Shown one piece after another: positions 46,136-54,460 of a DNA stretch of 64,000 nt (position 1 is its first letter; each line of letters starts with the position of its first letter). A model generated the notes under the pieces. That model worked only from the letters and a program-made list of their open reading frames with translations. It searched no databases and was not told the DNA's origin. A program made the translations under genes and the position numbers. Origin of the DNA: Deltaproteobacteria bacterium. Lineage in GTDB: Bacteria; Desulfobacterota; DSM-4660; Desulfatiglandales; HGW-15. The stretch lies in contig JAFDHO010000003.1 in assembly GCA_019308745.1 (NCBI GenBank), positions 1 to 64,000 of the forward strand, given 5' to 3'.

Positions 46136-48178
46136 ATGAGCACCAGACCCCCAATCGACAAGACCCAGGATGCCCTGCCGGGCACAGTCAACGATTTCGT
46201 CCTCGCCCTTATGAGAGCGATCAACACCGGTCGTCTTTACGCCCCGGGACACGAGCTTCTTGCCCGTCACATCAAACTCTTGAACGGAGCCCTCCAAAAG
46301 GCCATGACGGGGCGCGATTCACTCTTTGTTGGTTTGGGGAGGGATGCGATCTTCTTTGAAGGGTCCTTTTACAAAGCCAAGGACCCGTCCCTCAGAAAGC
46401 TCCTGACCTTCTTCCATTTCCTGGGGATATCCTACCTGTTGATAGGGAAGAGGATCAGCAGCGAGGAGCTCGAGGCATTCGTAACAATCTTGGCCGGGGC
46501 CAAGAAGGGAGAAGGAAGAGATGTCGTGGTTGCCCTGGGACGTGAGAATGTAAAGAACGCCAGGATCGGTTTGCTCGATTATGCAATCTTCTCCACTCTG
46601 CAGGAGATGGCGTCCCGCATGATCCAGGAAAAGGAAGACGAGGCCCTGTGGCTGCAGCTCATCCTCCAGCCCGCCGGGAGCGGTTCCTTTGATCTTAGCG
46701 AGGAACAGACCCAGTGGTTGATACTCCTCTGCGATGATCGAAAGGGACTCAGAGACATGTTCTTGAAATTGAATCAGGATCTCGAAGGGATAAGCCTGAA
46801 TCAAAGGGGCATACTCTTTAATAACTTTATCCACAATATAGGCAACATATTGTCCAGGGTGGACACGGCAAAAAGAAAGTCTTTCGCTGTCACCATGGTG
46901 GGAATACTGGACTCCCTGGGATCAAGGCTCAAGGTCCAAATCCTGGGATCCACGGATCCGGATGATTTCCTGGACAGGGAGAGCGACATCGTGGGTGAGG
47001 TGCTCGATGAGTTGAAGGACGACCAGTTTCTCGAGGTGCTCCAGGAGGCCGTCAGGGAGGTAGGCATCAGGTCGGCTGCTTTCAACAATCTGTTCAAGAG
47101 TGCCATCTCAAGGTACAGGGACCCGGACCTGCTGTTGGAATCGGTAAGGGCGAAAATCAGGCTCGCCGCTGAGCAGAGGGCCTCTCAAGACCTGGCTTAC
47201 TGGCAGAACCTGGAACAGGTCCTCGTCAGACACAAGGAGACCGCTGAATTCCACGCCCGTTATCGGGATCAGATTGAAGGCCTTGCCGCATCCATCAGCA
47301 TAAAAGGGCTTACGGTGGAGGACCAGGAGATCGATCGTCTGTTGAGGACCCTGGGAAGGGATTCCTTGAGAAGATCCAAGGCAGGACTCATCATCGATCT
47401 CATTAGTCAAGGCCATGAAGGTCTGGCCAAGAATCTCCTCCCACCGTTGCTTGACAGGCTAGGGGAACTCCTCGGCCAGTTGCTTGGAAAGAAGCAGTAT
47501 GGGGTGGCAGGGGATTTGGTTAAAGACGTGTACCTTGCCTTAGGAGACTATCCCGAGGGCCACCCCATCAGGGAGAAAACAGACTCCCTGCTAAGCAGTG
47601 AAGATGTCAAACCCTTATTCCACGGGCTGCTGGATCAATGCAACACCTATGATGCGAAGCAGACAGGTGCCCTAGATGCCCTCTGCCACCTATTCCCCCT
47701 GAAGGCCGGAGATCTTCTTACGGACCTTTTCCTCGGGCTGGATGATGATCAGGGAGATCAGGCCCGCTGGATACGGACTTCCCTGACCCGTCTTGGTCCC
47801 CAGTTGGGTAAACAGCTCATTCACAGGTTTGGAGAAGCCCGGGACCAGGATATCCCGCGGCTTCTCGACATTGTCATCCTCTGCGGTAGCCGTAACATGG
47901 TAGCGGAAGTGATCGGCTTTCTGCAACATCCTGCGCACGACGTCCGCCTCAAGGCAATTGAGGCCGCCGGCGCTTTGCGGGCGGAAGAAGCCGTCCCGTT
48001 GCTAAAGGAAACTGCCTTGCACAAGTCCTTCCTCAGGACCAAGAAGCAGAAATCCTTGCAGGCGGCTTCCGTGAATGCCCTGGCAGGAATCGGAACCGAA
48101 AGTGCAAGGAAGGTCCTTCGGCAGGTCATTGAGGAGGGTCCGAGGGATCTTAGATCCCTTTGCCAGGATCTTACCTGA
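46136..48178 (+). CDS. Uncharacterised HEAT-repeat-like protein paired with an HD-GYP protein
   Basis: 680 residues, no signal peptide. The N-terminal 120 residues (FVLALMRAINTGRLYAPGHE to SEELEAFVTILAG) have the same layout as the N-terminus of the next gene. The rest is helical; toward the C-terminus HEAT-like repeats appear (LKAIEAAGALRAEEAVPLLK, ASVNALAGIGTESARKVLRQ). HEAT solenoids mediate protein contacts. With 17 bases to the HD-GYP gene, the two probably form one operon and complex. No family name known to me. Confidence 0.75.
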   Translation: MSTRPPIDKTQDALPGTVNDFVLALMRAINTGRLYAPGHELLARHIKLLNGALQKAMTGRDSLFVGLGRDAIFFEGSFYKAKDPSLRKLLTFFHFLGISYLLIGKRISSEELEAFVTILAGAKKGEGRDVVVALGRENVKNARIGLLDYAIFSTLQEMASRMIQEKEDEALWLQLILQPAGSGSFDLSEEQTQWLILLCDDRKGLRDMFLKLNQDLEGISLNQRGILFNNFIHNIGNILSRVDTAKRKSFAVTMVGILDSLGSRLKVQILGSTDPDDFLDRESDIVGEVLDELKDDQFLEVLQEAVREVGIRSAAFNNLFKSAISRYRDPDLLLESVRAKIRLAAEQRASQDLAYWQNLEQVLVRHKETAEFHARYRDQIEGLAASISIKGLTVEDQEIDRLLRTLGRDSLRRSKAGLIIDLISQGHEGLAKNLLPPLLDRLGELLGQLLGKKQYGVAGDLVKDVYLALGDYPEGHPIREKTDSLLSSEDVKPLFHGLLDQCNTYDAKQTGALDALCHLFPLKAGDLLTDLFLGLDDDQGDQARWIRTSLTRLGPQLGKQLIHRFGEARDQDIPRLLDIVILCGSRNMVAEVIGFLQHPAHDVRLKAIEAAGALRAEEAVPLLKETALHKSFLRTKKQKSLQAASVNALAGIGTESARKVLRQVIEEGPRDLRSLCQDLT

Positions 48179-48195
48179 TCAGCCAGGAGGCGTTC

Positions 48196-49398
48196 ATGGG
48201 CGTTCAGGAGAAAAAAGAAAGACTGCATTCCTTCTATCGGGATCTCTACTTCAGGTTGCTGCGCAGCATTCGCACCGTGGCACTCTACGGCGAAGACCAT
48301 GCCGAATCCAAGAGGAGGGTCAAGGAATTCCTCGTACCGTTGAGCAGGTACCTGGTTCAAAGGCCGGCCCTAACAATCCTTTTCATGCACGGCGAGGTCG
48401 TCATAGAAAATATGCCTATTACGGAGCTGACCGATAGTCACATAAAGGTCGTCCGCCGCATGGAGGAGATGAAGCTTCAGCGGCTTCAGTTCCGCCGGGG
48501 CATAACGACAAAGGAACTCACTTTTTTCCTGAAGCTGATGGCGCCCCTTTTGAAGAACCCCGCCAATGGTGACCTCGTCCTTGCAAAGAACCAGCACAGG
48601 TTCCCGCACCTCCTGGCCGGAGCCCTGCCCTATGGGGACACGGCTCAAATCTCTCCGGAAGAGATCCCTGGGGGCGTGGAGTCAATGCGGCAGGCAGTGC
48701 TTTCACTGTCAGGGAGCCTCAAAGACATATTCAACGGTCTGGACGGGCCCCTTTCCGCCAGTAAGGTGTCCTTGGCAAAGGAGGCCACAGAAAGGCTGGA
48801 AGGAATGATCGAGCGCGACGAACTGCCCTTGAAAATGATCCTTTACAGGCGGAGCAGTGATCCTGATCCCTACATCCATGCAATCAACGTTTCAGCCCTT
48901 TGTATGGCCCTTTCCAGGCAGCTGGACCTTGAGGAGTCCATCATAGAAGAAATGAGCCTCGGCGGTCTCCTGCATGACATCGGCATGCATCTGACCCCTA
49001 CTATCTCGCTGTCAAACAGCCAGGCCTTGAGTCTGGAAGAGAGGAAACGGCGGTGGGAACACCCGGTGCGCGGGGCTGAAATCCTCCTGGCCACCCCCGG
49101 TATGCCGGATTTACCCCCGATCATGGCCTATGAACATCACCTCCATTATGACGGCGGGGGATATCCGAGGAGGGTCAAAGGAAGGGATCTGACCCTGGCC
49201 GGCATGATTGCCTGTGTTGCCGATACCTATGACAATCTGCGGCGGAACCGCCCGACCCAGAAGGCCCTGCCAATGACCAGGGTCCTCGATTGGATGGACT
49301 CCCAGATTGGAAAGCGCTTCCACCCTATCGTCCTCAAGAGATTCCGATCCATGGTCAAGGATCTTTCAAAGGGGGAGGGGGAGATCAACAACCTTTGA
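48196..49398 (+). CDS. HD-GYP-domain protein, candidate c-di-GMP phosphodiesterase
   Basis: 400 residues from ATG 48196, after CAGGAGG. N-terminal segment (about 1-125: LLRSIRTVALYGEDHAESKR to TKELTFFLKLMA) parallels the preceding protein. HD-GYP domain about 220-390: HDIGM for the metal site, EHPVRGAEIL, HHLHYDGGGYP and VADTYDNLRRNRP. Most HD-GYP have HDIGK and HHE; here they are HDIGM and HHL, so activity should be measured. Degrades c-di-GMP (or cGAMP) if active. Confidence 0.88.
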   Translation: MGVQEKKERLHSFYRDLYFRLLRSIRTVALYGEDHAESKRRVKEFLVPLSRYLVQRPALTILFMHGEVVIENMPITELTDSHIKVVRRMEEMKLQRLQFRRGITTKELTFFLKLMAPLLKNPANGDLVLAKNQHRFPHLLAGALPYGDTAQISPEEIPGGVESMRQAVLSLSGSLKDIFNGLDGPLSASKVSLAKEATERLEGMIERDELPLKMILYRRSSDPDPYIHAINVSALCMALSRQLDLEESIIEEMSLGGLLHDIGMHLTPTISLSNSQALSLEERKRRWEHPVRGAEILLATPGMPDLPPIMAYEHHLHYDGGGYPRRVKGRDLTLAGMIACVADTYDNLRRNRPTQKALPMTRVLDWMDSQIGKRFHPIVLKRFRSMVKDLSKGEGEINNL

Positions 49399-49476
49399 TA
49401 TCCCCGCCCGGTCCGGAAAGAGAAATAACAGGGACAGGCCCTTCATATGATTTGGCTTTCCGGTCTCCACTCGCCT
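49399..49476. other. Intergenic stretch
   Basis: 78 bases leading into the palindrome, nothing recognisable. The whole gap to the CecR-like gene (49399-49946) holds only the palindrome, an ABC permease remnant and the promoter/operator. Confidence 0.4.
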
Positions 49477-49525
49477 TCGCCATTCCTCCCCGTGCGAAAG
49501 CACGGGGAGGAATGGCGGAAGGTGA
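49477..49525. repeat. Long palindrome with GAAA tetraloop (REP-like)
   Basis: GCCATTCCTCCCCGTGC, loop GAAA, then GCACGGGGAGGAATGGC: 17 perfect pairs, extended by five more with one bulge (CCTTC/GGAAGG). It is followed at 49533-49557 by a second small dyad, AGCCCG/CGGGCT. This resembles REP/BIME-type extragenic palindromes. It could also stop transcription from either side, although no T-run follows. Confidence 0.7.
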
Positions 49526-49590
49526 CCGCGACGTAGCCCGCAGGGCGAAGTCGGGCTGGCTTCGGCGCACTTCCGCTAGACTCTGCCACA

Positions 49591-49760
49591 GATGCCCCGG
49601 CTTCTGCCCGGAGAGCTTTACTCCTTCGTTAATGATGATCGCCAGGACGGCCAGGACCACGATGCCCGCAAAAACCCCGGTCACATCAAACATGCCGGAA
49701 GCAAAGACAGTATAGAACCCCAGCCCCCCTGTGAGCTGGTCCCTTAAAGAGGAAAATGCG
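49591..49760 (-). pseudogene. C-terminal remnant of an ABC transporter permease
   Basis: A minus-strand frame reads LTGGLGFYTVFASGMFDVT and VFAGIVVLAVLAIIINEGVKL, the usual last helices of SsuC/TauC-type permeases. The preceding part of the domain is missing and the frame runs on into the palindromic repeat without the normal ending. A remnant, not a working gene. Confidence 0.45.
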
Positions 49761-49871
49761 AGCCCGATTGCGGAAAAGGTTCGCGGCCTTGATCGCAGCG
49801 GTAAAATCTTCCCCATAAGAAACCCAGTGATAAAGTGCTATCCCGCCAAGGTGCTCCGAAGCCAAAATAGC

Positions 49872-49916
49872 TTGACAATATGTTTTAACTTGATATATTA
49901 ACTCTATAGTTAAACA
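49872..49916 (+). promoter_or_regulatory. Promoter and palindromic operator of the cecR-ybh-like operon
   Basis: TTGACA (49872-49877) and TATATT (49894-49899), 16-base spacer. Overlapping the -10 is a dyad, TGTTTTAACT (49881-49890) and AGTTAAACA (49908-49916), with an extra TTAACT in the middle (49898-49903). Position and symmetry suit autoregulation by the TetR-family product downstream. Confidence 0.65.
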
Positions 49917-49946
49917 ATCAGTAGCGTTTCTATGTGGCGGAAAGGC

Positions 49947-50582
49947 ATGGCAAAGAGATCACTCAAGGAAAGGAAGGCGGATACGATCAGGCGCATCAAC
50001 GAGGCGGCCAAGGAGGTATTTGCGGAGGTCGGCTTTGAGGGGGCCAGGATCGACGAGATCGCAAAAAGGGCCGGCGTCAACAAGGCGATGATATATTACC
50101 GAGGGGGGGACAAAGTATCCTTGTATGCCGGTATCATTCATGAAGTGTTTTCTGAAACCCTCGGGCGAATCGTCAAGGAGGTGGGTGAAGGCAAGGGGCC
50201 GGAGGATAAGCTGCGGACCTATATTCACAACCTCAGTATGACGGTGGAAAAGCACCCCTATGTTCCTTCAATCATGCTCAGGGAACTCGCCTCGGGGGCC
50301 ACGAACCTCCCAAGCATAGCTCAGAAGGATATCGTTCGGCTCCTTGGGATCATAACAGAGATATTTGAAGAAGGGGCGAAGAGGGGGGGGTTCAGAAGGG
50401 CGAACCCCTTGATTGTTCATACGATGATCGTTGGGGGAATACTCCTTTTTAGCAGACTCCAGTCCGTCAGCCCAAAGATTGGTGGCCTGCCCAAGAGAAC
50501 GAAAGAACTGATCGGGACAGATTCTAAGGATGTGGCAGATAGGGTCACCGAACTCGTGCTCAGGGCGGTGAGGAGGGACTAG
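49947..50582 (+). CDS. TetR-family regulator (CecR-like)
   Basis: 211 residues from ATG 49947; N-terminal helix-turn-helix VGFEGARIDEIAKRAGVNKA and IYYRGGDKVSLYAGI; C-terminal ligand domain helical with ASGATNLPSIAQ. E. coli cecR (ybiH) controls ybhGFSR in the same order as here, so this is probably a local repressor of the downstream exporter. The palindromic operator lies just upstream of its start. Confidence 0.85.
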   Translation: MAKRSLKERKADTIRRINEAAKEVFAEVGFEGARIDEIAKRAGVNKAMIYYRGGDKVSLYAGIIHEVFSETLGRIVKEVGEGKGPEDKLRTYIHNLSMTVEKHPYVPSIMLRELASGATNLPSIAQKDIVRLLGIITEIFEEGAKRGGFRRANPLIVHTMIVGGILLFSRLQSVSPKIGGLPKRTKELIGTDSKDVADRVTELVLRAVRRD

Positions 50583-50649
50583 CAAGGTCTCGACGGGCCA
50601 AATTCAAAGTGAGATGAGCAAGCACCACCAGCCAAAGGTTAAATGAATC

Positions 50650-51816
50650 ATGAAAAAGAAGATTATCCCAGTCTTTTTTGTGGCCCTCCTCGTCGGAGTG
50701 GGCTTACTCGTATACATGGGGCAGAGAAAGACAGAGCTCGAAGAGCTCTATTATTCCGGTATCATCGAGTCCAGGAGGGCGGATCTCGCCTTTCAGGTGA
50801 CCGGGAAGGTTTCCCGGGTCCTGGTGGACGAGGGGGAGGTGGTGAAGAGAGATCAGCTCCTGGCAGAACTGGATCGATCCGAATATCTGGTTCGGAACAA
50901 GATGGCGATGGCCAACCTGGAGGCCGCAAAGAACACCCTGCGTGGGCTGGAAATTGAACTGGAGATCAAGGAAAAAACGCTCCCTGAAGAGGTTGAGCGG
51001 GCAAAGGCGGGTGTCGAGGCGTTGAAGGCAAGGCTGAAGGAGCTCGAGTCCGGTTACCGCGTCCAGGAAGTGGAGCAGGCGAGACAGGCCCTTCTCGCTG
51101 CAAAGGCGGCCATGGATGAGGCAAAAAAGGACAAGGAAAGGCAGGAAAGACTATATCGTACAGGAATAGTCTCGGAGAAATCCCTGGACCTGGCAAAGCT
51201 CAAGTTCGAAACCACGTCCAGGGAGTATAAGCAGGCCAGGCAAAGGCTTAGCCAACTCAGAGAGGGGTTCAGAAAAGAGACCATCCAGACAACGAGGGCC
51301 CGGCTCAAGGAGGCACAGTCCCTCTTGAATCAGGCAGAAAGCAACCTCAAAAGGATAGGCACAGTAAGACAGGACATCGAGGTGGCAAGGTCCAAGGTGC
51401 AGGGCGCTGCAGCAGAAGTTGAATTGGCTGAAACCCTGCTGAGATATACCCAATTGCGTGCGCCCTTCGCTGGGGTCGTTACGAGCAGAAACATAGAACC
51501 CGGAGAAGTCGTATCGCCCGGCCGGGAAGTCATTTCCCTTTCAGACCTATCAACTGTTGACCTCAAGATCTTTGTGGATGAGACAGAGATAGGGAAGGTG
51601 AAACAGGGCCAGCGGGTCGAAGTGAGGATAGACACCTTTCCTGACAGGAGATACCGTGGCACGGTGATCTTTGTCTCACCGGAAGGTGAATTTACTCCAA
51701 AGATGATCCAGACCCAAAAGGAGAGGGTCAAGCTGGTATATCTCGTCAAGGTCTCCATTCCAAACCCCTCCCTGGAACTCAAGCCGGGGATGCCGGCAGA
51801 TGCGTGGCTCAGATAG
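50650..51816 (+). CDS. HlyD-type periplasmic adaptor (YbhG-like)
   Basis: 388 residues. N-terminal anchor (about 5-22), beta domain GIIESRRADLAFQVTGKV, very long coiled hairpin (about 85-255, KAGVEALKARLKELESG and REYKQARQRLSQLREG), then RAPFAGVVTSRNIEPGEVV and SDLSTVDLKIFVDETEIGK. Links an ABC exporter to the outer membrane. Followed by two ATPases and two permeases. Confidence 0.9.
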   Translation: MKKKIIPVFFVALLVGVGLLVYMGQRKTELEELYYSGIIESRRADLAFQVTGKVSRVLVDEGEVVKRDQLLAELDRSEYLVRNKMAMANLEAAKNTLRGLEIELEIKEKTLPEEVERAKAGVEALKARLKELESGYRVQEVEQARQALLAAKAAMDEAKKDKERQERLYRTGIVSEKSLDLAKLKFETTSREYKQARQRLSQLREGFRKETIQTTRARLKEAQSLLNQAESNLKRIGTVRQDIEVARSKVQGAAAEVELAETLLRYTQLRAPFAGVVTSRNIEPGEVVSPGREVISLSDLSTVDLKIFVDETEIGKVKQGQRVEVRIDTFPDRRYRGTVIFVSPEGEFTPKMIQTQKERVKLVYLVKVSIPNPSLELKPGMPADAWLR

Positions 51817-51840
51817 AAGGTCACGCAGGCCGAGGAATCC

Positions 51841-52593
51841 ATGAATTCCATAGTACAGTTGAAAGACGTGTCAAAGGATTACGGCCCCGTGAGGGCGGTC
51901 AGCCAAGTCAGTCTTGAGATATCACGAGGAAATATATTCGGTCTAATCGGCTCTGACGGGGCTGGGAAGTCTACTCTCCTTCGAATGGTCGCTACCATGA
52001 TCCCGCCCTCCAGCGGACAAATTTTCATCGACGGTCTTGACGTCCGGAGGGAGAAGAACAGGGTAAAACCCCTTATCGGGTATATGCCGCAGCGATTCGG
52101 CCTTTACAGGGACCTTACCGTTGGTGAAAACCTGGCGTTCTTCATGGATATTTTCGGTATTTCGGGCAAGGAGCGGGAGGAACGCAGAGAACTTTATCTG
52201 GGTTTCTCGAACCTCATACCCTTCATCGATCGTTTGGCAGGGGACCTTTCGGGGGGCATGAGGCAGAAGCTGGGCCTGGCCTGTGTATTGGTCCACCATC
52301 CAAAGGTCCTGCTCCTTGATGAGCCTACAAACGGTGTTGACCCCGTGTCGAGACAGGAATTCTGGGAGATACTTCAAGAGATGCGGGGAATGGGAATCAC
52401 CATCATGATATCCACTGCTTACCTGGAAGAAGGTGAGATGTGTGACCATCTGGCCATCATGCACAAGTCCCGAGTCCTTGCCGTGGGCTCACCAGAGGAG
52501 ATCAGGGGTCGGAAACCGGACCTTGAAGAGGCGATGATCAGCAGGATAGGAGCGGTGGACGAGGAGCTGGCCCATGAGGATTTCAGGTTCTGA
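51841..52593 (+). CDS. ABC exporter ATPase 1 (YbhF N-half-like)
   Basis: 250 residues. Walker A GSDGAGKSTL, Q-loop MPQRFGLYRDLTVGEN, canonical signature LSGGMRQKLGLA, Walker B VLLLDEPTNGVDP and H-loop-type region ISTAYLEEGEM (Ala-Tyr where His is usual). In E. coli YbhF this domain is fused to the following one. Its end overlaps the next gene by 20 bases. Confidence 0.92.
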   Translation: MNSIVQLKDVSKDYGPVRAVSQVSLEISRGNIFGLIGSDGAGKSTLLRMVATMIPPSSGQIFIDGLDVRREKNRVKPLIGYMPQRFGLYRDLTVGENLAFFMDIFGISGKEREERRELYLGFSNLIPFIDRLAGDLSGGMRQKLGLACVLVHHPKVLLLDEPTNGVDPVSRQEFWEILQEMRGMGITIMISTAYLEEGEMCDHLAIMHKSRVLAVGSPEEIRGRKPDLEEAMISRIGAVDEELAHEDFRF

Positions 52594-53329
52594 TGCCGTC
52601 TATGTCGAGGGCCTCGAGAAAAGGTTCGGGTCTTTTGTGGCCGTTGACAGGATCTCCTTCTCCGTGAAAAGGGGCGAGATATTCGGATTCCTGGGGCCCA
52701 ATGGGGCGGGGAAGTCCACCACCATCCGCATGCTGTGCGGCCTCATAAGGCCGACCTCAGGCACCGGTCGGGTGGCGGGTTACGATATCGGAAAAGAGCC
52801 TGAGCAGATCAAGCAGAAGATCGGGTACATGTCCCAGAAGTTCTCGCTCTACGAAGATATGACGCCCTATGAGAATATCAGATTCTATCTCGGTATTTAC
52901 AACGTGCATCATGACATCTGGCCGGAAAAGGTAGAGTGGGCCCTGAAGATGACCAGGTTGGAGGAGCATAGAATGCGCCTGACCCGTGAATTGCCCCCTG
53001 GGCTCAGACAGAGGCTTGCACTCGGGTGCGCATTGCTGCACTCTCCAGAGATCCTGTTTCTAGACGAACCCACGGCAGGCGTGGATCCTGTTACCCGGCG
53101 CCATTTTTGGAACTTCATTGCCACCCTGGCTGAGCAAGGGGTGACGGTCTTTGTGACCACCCATTACATGGATGAGGCGAGGAACTGCAAAAGGATCGTC
53201 ATGATAAACGAGGGACGAATAGCCGCCATTGGGGGCCCATCGGAGATCATCAGGAGAGTGTTGCCTGATGATCCCCGGGCGGACCTCAATGATGCGTTCC
53301 TGCGCCTGATGTCAAGGGGGCACCGTTGA
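52574..53329 (+). CDS. ABC exporter ATPase 2 (YbhF C-half-like) with degenerate signature
   Basis: 251 residues. Walker A GPNGAGKSTTIRM, Q-loop MSQKFSLYEDMTPYEN, signature LPPGLRQRLALG in place of LSGG, Walker B ILFLDEPTAGVDP and H-loop VTTHYMDEA. Complementary defects, normal signature with weak H-loop in the first ATPase and the reverse here, suggest an obligate heterodimer with one functional ATP site. Confidence 0.92.
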   Translation: MRISGSDAVYVEGLEKRFGSFVAVDRISFSVKRGEIFGFLGPNGAGKSTTIRMLCGLIRPTSGTGRVAGYDIGKEPEQIKQKIGYMSQKFSLYEDMTPYENIRFYLGIYNVHHDIWPEKVEWALKMTRLEEHRMRLTRELPPGLRQRLALGCALLHSPEILFLDEPTAGVDPVTRRHFWNFIATLAEQGVTVFVTTHYMDEARNCKRIVMINEGRIAAIGGPSEIIRRVLPDDPRADLNDAFLRLMSRGHR

Positions 53330-54459
53330 ATCCTCTGCAGGTAAGGGCTGTTGCGAGAAAGGAGTTTTACCATCTCATTAGGGATTTTAGGAGCTTGTAT
53401 CTGGCCTTTATCATCCCGATTGCTCTGATTTTGCTCTTCGGCTATGCCCTGAGCTTAGATGTGGAAGACATAAAGACAGTGGTGGTCGACTATGACAGGA
53501 GCGAATTGAGCCGTGACTTTGTCAGCAGGCTCAACGCCTCTTCCTATTTCCATGTCGTCGGGTACCTCCCGGAAACTGGGTTGGCTACAAACTATCTGGA
53601 TCACGCGAAGTCTACCATAGCCCTGATCATACCGCCGGACTGGACCAGGCGGTTAATGGAGGACCGGGAGGCGCCTCTCCAGGTCTTGATTGATGCGAGC
53701 GACCCCAACTATGCGGGTCTGTCCAGAAGCTATGTGATGGCTTTTGTCGAAGAATACAACAGGGGTCGACTTCTGGAATTCCTGAATCGTCAAGGCCTTG
53801 ACGAAATCAGAGAGCCGGTCGAGGGGAGGTTCAGGGTATGGTTCAATGAAGATCTGGAGAGCAGGAACTTTATCGTGCCCGGGATCATCGCAGTCATCAT
53901 CGTTATTGTGGGGGCCCTGCTGACATCGCTGGTGATTGCAAGGGAATACGAGAATGGTACCATGGAGACGATACTGTCCCTCCCTCTCGGAGGAGGCGAG
54001 TTCCTGGTGGGCAAGGCAGTCCCCTATTTCCTGATCGGCCTGACGGATGTCCTAATAGCTGTCCTTATGGGCCAAGTCCTGTACGGGGTGGTTATCAAGT
54101 CCAGCTTTTGGTTGATGGTGCTTGCTTCGTGCCTGTATCTTTCCGTAGCCCTGGGTTTGGGGCTCCTTATCTCCGTGGGGACAAAGTCCCAGCTTGTCGC
54201 CAATCAAGTGGCCATACTTGTGACGTACATGCCGTCCTTTCTCCTGTCAGATTTTGTATTTCCAGTGGAGAACATGCCGAGGGTGCTACAGGGCATCAGC
54301 CACGTTGTTCCTGCCACATACTTCATAGACATACTCAATGGACTGTACCTCAGGAAACTGGGCTTTACACATCTATGGCACGACTATCTGGTGCTCCTGC
54401 TCATGTGCGTGGGCCTCATGGCGATTACACGTCGCCTCTTGAGAAGGGAAGGAATGTAG
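53326..54459 (+). CDS. ABC-2 exporter permease (YbhS-like)
   Basis: 377 residues; TTG start overlaps the ATPase stop by 4 bases. First transmembrane helix IALILLFGYALSL, large periplasmic domain (about 50-175), then five helices with LVIAREYENGTMETILSLPL, a conserved ABC-2 permease segment. Pairs with the next gene to form the exporter pore. Confidence 0.92.
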   Translation: MNPLQVRAVARKEFYHLIRDFRSLYLAFIIPIALILLFGYALSLDVEDIKTVVVDYDRSELSRDFVSRLNASSYFHVVGYLPETGLATNYLDHAKSTIALIIPPDWTRRLMEDREAPLQVLIDASDPNYAGLSRSYVMAFVEEYNRGRLLEFLNRQGLDEIREPVEGRFRVWFNEDLESRNFIVPGIIAVIIVIVGALLTSLVIAREYENGTMETILSLPLGGGEFLVGKAVPYFLIGLTDVLIAVLMGQVLYGVVIKSSFWLMVLASCLYLSVALGLGLLISVGTKSQLVANQVAILVTYMPSFLLSDFVFPVENMPRVLQGISHVVPATYFIDILNGLYLRKLGFTHLWHDYLVLLLMCVGLMAITRRLLRREGM

Positions 54460-54460
54460 A

